64,000 bases of DNA from Mycobacterium szulgai. GTDB lineage: Bacteria; Actinomycetota; Actinomycetes; Mycobacteriales; Mycobacteriaceae. This document shows positions 57,423-64,000 of the stretch, piece by piece. Under the pieces are notes generated by a model. The model made no database searches. It had not been told where the DNA came from and saw nothing but the letters and a program-made list of their open reading frames with translations. Position numbers and translations under genes: made by a program. The number at the start of each line of letters is the position of its first letter. Position 1 is the stretch's first letter. The stretch is taken from the NCBI RefSeq assembly GCF_002116635.1, contig NZ_LQPW01000145.1, positions 20,707-84,706 on the forward strand. Reading direction: 5' to 3'.

Positions 57423-60272
57423 GTGACCACGCAGACGCTCATCAGATTGGTGCTGGGCATGGGCATGACCGCGGTCGTAGTCATGTTTGCTGTGCGGCGA
57501 GTCTGGTGGCTGTACAAGCTGATCATGTCGGGCCAGCCGGCCAGTGGCCGCACAGACAATCTGGGCAGCCGCATCTGGACTGAACTCTCCGAGGTGTTCG
57601 GCCAGCGCAAGTTGCTGAAGTGGTCGCTGCCGGGTTTGGCGCACTTCTTCACCATGTGGGGCTTCTTCATCCTGCTCACGGTTTACATCGAGGCCTACGG
57701 GGTGCTGTTTCAGCCCAACTTCCACTTGCCGATCATCGGTCGCTGGGACGCGCTGGGCGCTTTGCAGGACTTCTTCGCGCTGGCCGTGCTGACCGGCATC
57801 GTGACGTTCGCCATCATCCGAATGCGCAGCGAGCCCAAGGAATACGGGCGCCAATCCCGCTTCTACGGGTCACACACCGGCGGTGCATGGCTGATCCTGT
57901 TCATGATCTTCAACGTCATCTGGACCTATGCCATCTTCCGCGGGGCCTCGGTCAACGCCCTGGGTGACGAATTCCCTTACGGCAAGGGCGCATTCTTCTC
58001 CCACGCGATGGGCGCGTTGCTGCATCCGTTGGGCCACGACGCCAACGAGATCATCGAAACCGTCGCGCTGATGCTGCACATCGGCGTCATGCTGGCGTTC
58101 CTGCTGATCGTGCTGCACTCCAAGCACCTGCACATCTTCCTGGCCCCGATCAACGTCGTGTTCAAGCGGCTGCCCGACGGGTTGGGCCCGCTGTTGCCGG
58201 TCGAGTCCGACGGCAAGCCGGTCGACTTCGAAAACCCGCCCGACGACGCCCAATTCGGCCGCGGCAAGATCGAGGACTTCAGCTGGAAGGGCATGCTCGA
58301 CTTCGCCACTTGCACCGAGTGCGGGCGGTGCCAGTCGCAGTGCCCGGCCTGGAACACCGGAAAGCCGTTGTCGCCCAAGCTCGTCATCATGGACCTGCGC
58401 GACCACTGGATGGCCAAGGCGCCCTACATCCTGGGCGAGAAGGAGTCTCCGCTACAGAGCACGCCGGAGGGCGGGCTCGGCGAGGAACTGCGCGGCGAAA
58501 AGCATGCCGAGGAACACCACGTCCCCGAGTCGGGATTCGGCCGCGTGCTGGGTTCTGGGCCGGAGCAGGCGAGCCGCCCGTTGGTCGGGACGGAGGAACA
58601 GGGCGGCGTCATCGATCCAGACGTGCTGTGGTCCTGCGTCACCTGCGGCGCGTGCGTCGAACAGTGCCCGGTGGACATCGAGCACGTCGATCACATCGTG
58701 GACATGCGCCGCTATCAGGTGATGATGGAGTCCGAGTTCCCCTCCGAACTGGGCGTGCTGTTCAAGAACCTGGAGAACAAGGGCAATCCCTGGGGGCAGA
58801 ACGCGTCCGACCGGACCAACTGGATCTCCGAAGTGGACTTCGACGTCCCGGTCTACGGCGAGGACGTCGACAGCTTCGACGGCTATGAGTACCTCTTCTG
58901 GGTGGGCTGTGCGGGCGCCTACGACGATAAGGCCAAGAAGACCACCAAGGCCGTCGCCGAACTGCTTGCCGTCGCGGGGGTGAAGTATCTGGTGCTGGGC
59001 ACCGGAGAAACCTGTAACGGCGACTCCGCGCGCCGCTCCGGCAACGAATTCCTGTTCCAGCAATTGGCGCAGCAGGCCGTCGAAACCCTGGACGGGCTGT
59101 TCGAGGGCGTGGAGACCGTCGACCGCAAGATCGTCGTCACCTGCCCGCATTGCTTCAACACCATCGGCAAGGAATACCGGCAGCTGGGCGCCAACTACAC
59201 CGTGTTGCACCACACTCAGCTGCTCAACCGGTTGGTGCGAGACAAGAAGCTGGTCCCCGTCACCTCGGTTTCGCAAGACATCACCTACCACGACCCGTGC
59301 TATCTGGGCCGGCACAACAAGGTGTACGAAGCGCCGCGTGAGCTGATCGGCGCGGCTGGAGCCAACCTCACCGAAATGCCGCGGCACGCCGAGCGCAGTT
59401 TCTGCTGCGGCGCCGGCGGAGCCCGCATGTGGATGGAAGAGCACATCGGCAAGCGCATCAACCACGAGCGGGTCGATGAGGCACTGGCCACGGGGGCCGC
59501 GACCGTCGCCGTAGCCTGCCCGTTCTGCCGGGTGATGGTTACCGACGGTGTCAACGACCGGCAGGAAGAGGCCGGGCGCAGCGGCGTCGAGGTGCTCGAC
59601 GTGGCGCAGGTGCTGCTCGCATCCCTCGACCACGACACGTCGTTGCTGCCTGCGAAGGGCACGGCCGCCAAAGAGGCCGAACAGCGGGCTCCGAAGCCGC
59701 AGAAGGAAACGCCCAAGGCAACCGCGCCCGCCGAGGCACCGGCTGAGAAGCCCTCTGAGGAGGCCACGAAGCCCGCAGCGGCGGCGCCGGTGAAGGGTCT
59801 GGGCATGGCCGGCGGTGCCAAGAAGCCCGGCGCCAAGAAGGCAGCGGCGCCGGCCCCTGAAGCGGCAGCACCGGCTGCACCCGCCGCTCCAGCCGCACCG
59901 GCCAAGGGACTTGGCATGGCCGCCGGCGCCAAACGACCCGGCGCCAAGAAGACAGCAGCCGCTCCGGCTGCCGAGACGACGGCCGCGGCACCCGCCGCGC
60001 CCGAAACCGCGGCTCCTGCCGCCCCGGCCGCACCCGCGGCACCGGTAAAGGGTCTGGGTATCGCCGCCGGCGCCAAGCGCCCCGGAGCAAAGAAGGCTTC
60101 CGCACCCGCGCAGCCGGCGGCACCCGCCGAGACGGCACCCGCTGAGGCAAAGCCCGAAGCAACGGCGCAACCGGAGCCGTCGTCGGAAAAGGACGGGGAG
60201 CCGGCGCCGCCCGCAGCCCCCGTCAAAGGGCTGGGCATCGCCCCCGGCGCCCGCCGGCCGGGCAAGCGCTGA
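57423..60272 (+). CDS. membrane-bound Fe-S heterodisulfide-reductase-like oxidoreductase (Rv0338c-like)
   Basis: 949 residues; Mtb Rv0338c is about 880. The N-terminal membrane part (about 1-250, roughly five or six helices) resembles a b-type-cytochrome (NarI-like) domain with several histidines. Two [4Fe-4S] motifs follow: CTECGRCQSQCP (about 298-309) and CVTCGACVEQCP (about 404-415). Next come two CCG cysteine-rich domains with CNGDSARRSGNE, CPHCFNTIG, HDPCYLGRHN and SFCCGAGGARMWME. The last ~180 residues are Ala/Pro-rich with four KGLGxAxGAKxPGAKK repeats. It may pass electrons between the quinone pool and an unknown donor or acceptor; Fe-S sensing roles have been proposed. It is followed closely by aspC, as in Mtb. 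Confidence 0.92.
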   Translation: MTTQTLIRLVLGMGMTAVVVMFAVRRVWWLYKLIMSGQPASGRTDNLGSRIWTELSEVFGQRKLLKWSLPGLAHFFTMWGFFILLTVYIEAYGVLFQPNFHLPIIGRWDALGALQDFFALAVLTGIVTFAIIRMRSEPKEYGRQSRFYGSHTGGAWLILFMIFNVIWTYAIFRGASVNALGDEFPYGKGAFFSHAMGALLHPLGHDANEIIETVALMLHIGVMLAFLLIVLHSKHLHIFLAPINVVFKRLPDGLGPLLPVESDGKPVDFENPPDDAQFGRGKIEDFSWKGMLDFATCTECGRCQSQCPAWNTGKPLSPKLVIMDLRDHWMAKAPYILGEKESPLQSTPEGGLGEELRGEKHAEEHHVPESGFGRVLGSGPEQASRPLVGTEEQGGVIDPDVLWSCVTCGACVEQCPVDIEHVDHIVDMRRYQVMMESEFPSELGVLFKNLENKGNPWGQNASDRTNWISEVDFDVPVYGEDVDSFDGYEYLFWVGCAGAYDDKAKKTTKAVAELLAVAGVKYLVLGTGETCNGDSARRSGNEFLFQQLAQQAVETLDGLFEGVETVDRKIVVTCPHCFNTIGKEYRQLGANYTVLHHTQLLNRLVRDKKLVPVTSVSQDITYHDPCYLGRHNKVYEAPRELIGAAGANLTEMPRHAERSFCCGAGGARMWMEEHIGKRINHERVDEALATGAATVAVACPFCRVMVTDGVNDRQEEAGRSGVEVLDVAQVLLASLDHDTSLLPAKGTAAKEAEQRAPKPQKETPKATAPAEAPAEKPSEEATKPAAAAPVKGLGMAGGAKKPGAKKAAAPAPEAAAPAAPAAPAAPAKGLGMAAGAKRPGAKKTAAAPAAETTAAAPAAPETAAPAAPAAPAAPVKGLGIAAGAKRPGAKKASAPAQPAAPAETAPAEAKPEATAQPEPSSEKDGEPAPPAAPVKGLGIAPGARRPGKR

Positions 60273-60302
60273 TTACGGTTTGACACCTGTCAGCAAATTT
60301 CG

Positions 60303-61592
60303 GTGGACAGCGATGGCACCATAGTGGGCGTGACTACTCACCAGGTGCCCGTGCATGCCTCCGGCCATCACCGGCAGCGGACCTTCGCGCAGTCGTCGAA
60401 GCTTCAGGACGTCTTGTACGAAATCCGCGGCCCGGTGCACCAGCACGCTGCGCGGTTGGAGGCCGAGGGGCATCGCATCCTCAAGCTGAACATCGGTAAC
60501 CCGGCGCCGTTCGGCTTCGAGGCTCCGGACGTGATCATGCGCGACATGATCCAGGCGCTTCCCTATGCGCAGGGCTACTCGGATTCGCAGGGCATCCTGC
60601 CGGCCCGGCGTGCGGTGGTCACCCGGTACGAACTCGTGCCCGGCTTCCCACGCTTCGATGTCGACGACGTCTATCTGGGCAACGGTGTCTCCGAACTGAT
60701 CACCATGACCCTGCAAGCGCTGCTGGACAACGGCGATCAAGTGTTGATCCCCGCGCCGGATTACCCGTTGTGGACCGCATCGACCTCGCTGGCCGGCGGA
60801 ACCCCCGTGCATTATCTGTGTGACGAGACGCAGGGCTGGCAGCCCGACATCGCCGACCTGGAGTCCAAGATCACCGAGCGCACCAAGGCGCTGGTCGTAA
60901 TCAATCCGAACAACCCGACCGGCGCGGTGTACAGTCGCGAAATACTAAGCCAGATGGTCGATTTGGCTCGCGAGCATCAATTGCTTCTGCTCGCCGACGA
61001 GATCTACGACAAAATCCTGTACGACGATGCCGAGCACATCAACGTGGCATCGCTAGCCCCAGATATGTTGTGTCTCACCTTCAATGGGCTATCGAAGGCC
61101 TACCGCGTTGCCGGTTATCGAGCCGGATGGCTGGCGATCACCGGACCCAAGGACCACGCCGGCAGCTTCATCGAGGGGATCAGCCTGCTCGCCAATATGC
61201 GACTGTGCCCAAATGTACCGGCGCAGCATGCAATTCAGGTCGCCCTCGGCGGTCACCAGAGCATCGAGGACTTGGTACTTCCCGGTGGCAGGCTGCTCGA
61301 GCAGCGTGACGTCGCGTGGACGAAGCTCAACGAGATTCCCGGCGTTTCCTGCGTAAAGCCCGAAGGGGCGCTGTATGCGTTTCCCCGGCTGGATCCGGAG
61401 ATCTACGACATCGCCGACGACGAACAACTCGTGCTCGATCTACTGCTGCAAGAGAAGATCTTGGTTACCCAGGGCACCGGATTCAATTGGCCCGCACCGG
61501 ATCACCTGCGCCTGGTCACGTTGCCGTGGGCCCGCGATCTCGCGGCCGCCATCGAACGGCTGGGCAACTTCCTGGTCAGCTATCGGCAATAG
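60303..61592 (+). CDS. aspC: aspartate/alanine aminotransferase family, AspC (Rv0337c-like)
   Basis: 429 residues, the same length as Mtb AspC. Class I/II PLP fold: substrate-loop NIGNPAPFGFE, YSDSQGILPARRAV, cofactor contacts NNPTGAVYS and LADEIYDK, and the Schiff-base lysine at residue 265 in FNGLSKAYRVAGYRAG. C-terminal Arg in LRLVTLPWARDL binds the carboxylate. The E. coli AlaA-like character (QGILPARRAV, CLTFNGLSKAYR) means it may use alanine/pyruvate as well as aspartate. It lies 30 bp after the Fe-S gene and is probably in the same operon. Confidence 0.93.
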   Translation: MDSDGTIVGVTTHQVPVHASGHHRQRTFAQSSKLQDVLYEIRGPVHQHAARLEAEGHRILKLNIGNPAPFGFEAPDVIMRDMIQALPYAQGYSDSQGILPARRAVVTRYELVPGFPRFDVDDVYLGNGVSELITMTLQALLDNGDQVLIPAPDYPLWTASTSLAGGTPVHYLCDETQGWQPDIADLESKITERTKALVVINPNNPTGAVYSREILSQMVDLAREHQLLLLADEIYDKILYDDAEHINVASLAPDMLCLTFNGLSKAYRVAGYRAGWLAITGPKDHAGSFIEGISLLANMRLCPNVPAQHAIQVALGGHQSIEDLVLPGGRLLEQRDVAWTKLNEIPGVSCVKPEGALYAFPRLDPEIYDIADDEQLVLDLLLQEKILVTQGTGFNWPAPDHLRLVTLPWARDLAAAIERLGNFLVSYRQ

Positions 61593-61725
61593 ACGTAACA
61601 AAAACGGTCAGTTTTGCCAAAGCCGACCGAAACCGGCCTGGTCCACCATACGATCCGCGCTAGTCAGATAAACGCCGACCCGCGTCGGCGCCACCCATTT
61701 CGCCATGACCCGTCGGGAGGGTTAC

Positions 61726-63261
61726 ATGTCGTTTCTTCTCGTTGCACCAGACGCAGTGGCAGCGGCCGCGTCGGACCTCGCCCAAGTTGGGTCGATGTTC
61801 AGTGCGGCCAACTCGGCCGCGGCAACCCGGACAACCGCGGTACTCGCGGCCGGCGCCGACGAGATCTCGACGGCGATTTCCGCGTTGTTCGGTCTCCACG
61901 GCCAGTCCTACCAGGCGCTCAGCGCGCAGGCCGAGGCATTCCATGCACAGTTTGTGCAGGCATTGAGCGGTAACGCCGGCTTATATGCGAGCGCAGAAGC
62001 GGCCACCGCGCAAAGCATTGTCCTGGACCCCCTGAACAGCCTCAGCGTATTGCTGACCGGACGCGCCTTGATCGGCAACGGCGCCAACGCCGCGCCCGGC
62101 TCGGGCTTAGCGGGCGGGGCCGGCGGCTGGTTGATCGGCGACGGCGGTAACGGCGGATCCGGAGGGCTCGCCCAACAGGGCGGCAACGGCGGGGCCGCAG
62201 GACTGTTTGGCACCGGGGGCGCGGGCGGCGCGGGCGGAAGCAATGGACTCAACAACGGCACAAACGGCGGCAGCGGCGGGACCGGTGGGCTGCTGTATGG
62301 CGCCGGAGGTGCCGGAGGGGCCGGTGGGGCAGGCTTCGCCAACGGCGGTAATGGCGGCAACGGAGGCCATGCCGGGCTGCTGGGCAATGGCGGCGCCGGT
62401 GGCGCCGGCGGTCTGGGGAACGCCGGGCTGCTCATTGGCGGCGGTAATGGCGGACAAGGCGGCGCCGGCGGCATCCTCTTCGGCAACGGTGGCGCCGGCG
62501 GCGCCGGCGGACTCGGCGGTGTGCTGGTCGGTGGGGCCGGCGGCGACGGCGGCAACGCCGGGTTATTCGGCGGCACTGCCGGCGCGGGCGGCGCGGGCGG
62601 AGACTCATTGGGCGACGCCGCGGGAGCTGGTGGCAACGGCGGCCAAGCCGGGCTGTTCGGCAGCGGCGGCGCAGGCGGCACTGGCGGGACCAGCTCCGTC
62701 AGTCAAGGCGGAGCGGGCGGCGACGGCGGCCGCGGCGGCCTGATCTCCGGCTCCGGCGGTGCTGGTGGCACCGGTGGTGAAGCCAACGTTCTTACCAATA
62801 TCGACACCGCCACCGGCGGCGCCGGCGGCAATGGCGGGGCTGCCGGCCTATTCGGCCTCGGCGGGGCGGGCGGCACCGGTGGGGTCGGCTACGCCGACAC
62901 CCTGGGCGCCATCGCCACGGGCGGTACCGGCGGCGCCGGCGGGGCCGGTGGCGCGCTGATCGGTAACGGCGGGATCGGCGGCACCGGCGGGGCCGGTTTC
63001 GTGGCCGCGGGTGCCACCGGCGAAGGCGGCAATGGCGGCAACGGCGGCAAGGCCGGTCTGATCGGCAACGGTGGTAGCGGTGGCAGCGTCGGCATGCCCG
63101 GCCCGAACGGCATCGGCTCCGGCACCGGCGGTAACGGTGGCGACGCACAGTTGATCGGAAACGGCGGCAACGGCGGCAATGCCGGCGCCCTCTTCGGTAA
63201 TCCAGGTAACCCGGGCGGGGGCGGATTGCTGTTCGGCGAGTCTGGACAGCCTGGTCTCTAG
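61726..63261 (+). CDS. PE_PGRS family protein (complete)
   Basis: 511 residues from ATG 61726, where GGGAGGG lies just upstream; an in-frame ATG at 61705 lacks one. The PE domain (about 1-95; SFLLVAPDAVAAAASDLAQV, then GNAGLYASAEAATAQ containing the YxxxE secretion motif) is followed by the PGRS linker LIGNGANAAPGSG and about 400 residues of GGAGG/GGNGG repeats. It ends GGGLLFGESGQPGL. Expected to be exported via ESX-5 to the surface. No PPE partner is adjacent. Confidence 0.94.
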   Translation: MSFLLVAPDAVAAAASDLAQVGSMFSAANSAAATRTTAVLAAGADEISTAISALFGLHGQSYQALSAQAEAFHAQFVQALSGNAGLYASAEAATAQSIVLDPLNSLSVLLTGRALIGNGANAAPGSGLAGGAGGWLIGDGGNGGSGGLAQQGGNGGAAGLFGTGGAGGAGGSNGLNNGTNGGSGGTGGLLYGAGGAGGAGGAGFANGGNGGNGGHAGLLGNGGAGGAGGLGNAGLLIGGGNGGQGGAGGILFGNGGAGGAGGLGGVLVGGAGGDGGNAGLFGGTAGAGGAGGDSLGDAAGAGGNGGQAGLFGSGGAGGTGGTSSVSQGGAGGDGGRGGLISGSGGAGGTGGEANVLTNIDTATGGAGGNGGAAGLFGLGGAGGTGGVGYADTLGAIATGGTGGAGGAGGALIGNGGIGGTGGAGFVAAGATGEGGNGGNGGKAGLIGNGGSGGSVGMPGPNGIGSGTGGNGGDAQLIGNGGNGGNAGALFGNPGNPGGGGLLFGESGQPGL

Positions 63262-63387
63262 TCTGCGCGACTGCGAGAACCTGCCTAAAGGTGCATTCCA
63301 GTAGGGGCGAAATGCCCTAGCTGCCCAAAGCGTTGTTGCGCGACGCTCTAATCCCTGTGTCGATGGTGACCCGGTTGGAGTACAGCG

Positions 63388-64000
63388 ATGACGTATGTGG
63401 TGGTGGCACCGGAGATGGTGGCCGCGGCGGCAACCGATTTGGCGAATGTTGGTTCGACACTAAGTGCAGCTAATGCGGCCGCAGCGGCCCCGACAATGGG
63501 GGTGCTGGCGGCGGGTGCCGACGAGGTGTCGGCGGCCATCGCGGCCTTATTTCAAGCGCATGGCCAGGCGTATCAGGTGTTGAGCGCCCAGGCGGCCGCG
63601 TTCCAAGCCAACTTCGAGGCCGTTTTGACCGCCGGCGCGAACGCGTATGCCAGTGCCGAGGCCGCCGCGGCGTCGCCACTGCAGCCGCTGCTCGACCTCG
63701 TCAATGCGCCCGTCCAGGCGGCCTTTGGACGCCCACTGATCGGCAACGGCGCAAACGGGGCCCCAGGAACCGGGACAAAAGGCGGAGACGGCGGGCTCTT
63801 GTTCGGTAACGGTGGAGCCGGCGGGTCCGGTGGACCCGGCCTGGCCGGCGGCAACGGCGGTGCCGGAGGAATCCTGTTCGGCAACGGCGGCGCCGGCGGA
63901 GCCGGCGGCCCCTCATCGACCGGGTTCGGCGGGGGCGGCGGGTTCGGATTCTTCGGTGACGGCGGGCCTGGCGGCACCGGCGGCGCATCAGCCGCCGGAG
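63388..64000 (+). CDS. PE_PGRS family protein, 5' part (runs off the window)
   Basis: ATG 63388 is preceded by GGAG at 63377-63380. The frame stays open to the last base (204 codons plus one base). The PE domain begins TYVVVAPEMVAAAATDLANV and contains GANAYASAEAAAASP (YxxxE motif). The PGRS linker (RPLIGNGANGAPGTGTKGG) and the first GGNGGAGG repeats follow. It is tandem to the preceding PE_PGRS gene, 126 bp apart, with clear sequence relation in the PE domain, so a local duplication is likely. Confidence 0.93.
   Translation, partial: MTYVVVAPEMVAAAATDLANVGSTLSAANAAAAAPTMGVLAAGADEVSAAIAALFQAHGQAYQVLSAQAAAFQANFEAVLTAGANAYASAEAAAASPLQPLLDLVNAPVQAAFGRPLIGNGANGAPGTGTKGGDGGLLFGNGGAGGSGGPGLAGGNGGAGGILFGNGGAGGAGGPSSTGFGGGGGFGFFGDGGPGGTGGASAAG

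Noticed and set aside
57354..59194. Minus-strand ORFs opposite the Fe-S oxidoreductase
   Set aside because: The plus strand carries clear Fe-S and CCG motifs throughout; the antisense frames lack any recognisable domain.
63305..63325. Short hairpin TAGGG...CCCTA between the two PE_PGRS genes as a terminator
   Set aside because: The stem is only 5 bp with an 8-nt loop and there is no T-run after it.

Overview
The window is GC-rich DNA from a slow-growing Mycobacterium. The signs are two giant PPE-MPTR genes, three PE_PGRS genes (two cut by the window edges), an intact iniBAC locus with its regulator, an HspR-controlled dnaK operon, frequent GTG starts, and many gene pairs with 1-4 nt start/stop overlaps. 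Many proteins look like orthologues of M. tuberculosis (Mtb) genes between about Rv0337c and Rv0386. The sequence is not Mtb itself: IniB is far longer, the gene order is rearranged, and several genes have no counterpart that I remember at this locus. Species-level placement (M. kansasii or M. marinum-like) is inference.

Layout. 1-2.1 kb: 3' end of a PE_PGRS gene, a DsrE-like protein and an enoyl-CoA hydratase. 2.1-11.3 kb: clpB (minus) diverges from a GAP-family membrane protein, a flavohaemoglobin-like reductase and a large class III cyclase/ATPase/LuxR regulator; a small minus-strand ORF and an aldose-epimerase-like gene follow. 11.4-29.3 kb: two tandem PPE-MPTR genes (2432 and 3518 codons) built from repeated modules. 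29.5-33.6 kb: dnaK-grpE-dnaJ-hspR (minus), converging on the PPE genes across two short tandem repeats. 33.8-36.6 kb: TetR regulator, crotonase-fold enzyme and amino-acid permease. 36.7-41.5 kb: PadR regulator, MobA/MocA-like nucleotidyltransferase (minus), and a three-subunit molybdenum hydroxylase in the order large-medium-small. 41.6-46.6 kb: five same-strand genes for envelope proteins (LpqJ-like lipoprotein, DUF4226/DUF4185 protein, second lipoprotein, small Thr/Pro-rich membrane protein, membrane-anchored Hsp70-like protein), ending 4 bp from iniC. 46.6-53.2 kb: an IniB-like small gene, iniB, iniA and iniC (minus). 53.3-61.6 kb: the divergent LuxR regulator iniR, a short-chain dehydrogenase, an acetoacetate-decarboxylase-like protein, a large membrane Fe-S oxidoreductase and aspC. 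61.7-64 kb: two PE_PGRS genes, the second running off the end.

How it works together. Three stress circuits can be read from the DNA. (i) HspR: HAIR-type inverted repeats lie upstream of clpB and dnaK, and hspR is the last gene of the dnaK operon, so the chaperone/disaggregase regulon and its repressor are all here. (ii) Cell-wall stress: iniBAC and its regulator are divergent, and TTAGGGG elements occur in both control regions. The neighbouring envelope cluster, with a probable arabinan-hydrolase-type DUF4185 domain, could be functionally linked. (iii) Local regulators: TetR and PadR genes have palindromes at their promoters. The 12-bp core of the TetR palindrome recurs exactly (reverse complement) upstream of the first giant PPE gene, suggesting possible cross-regulation.

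I found no tRNA, rRNA, insertion sequence, CRISPR array or prophage. No gene-free stretch exceeds 300 bp. All statements about Mtb orthologues come from memory, not from a search.
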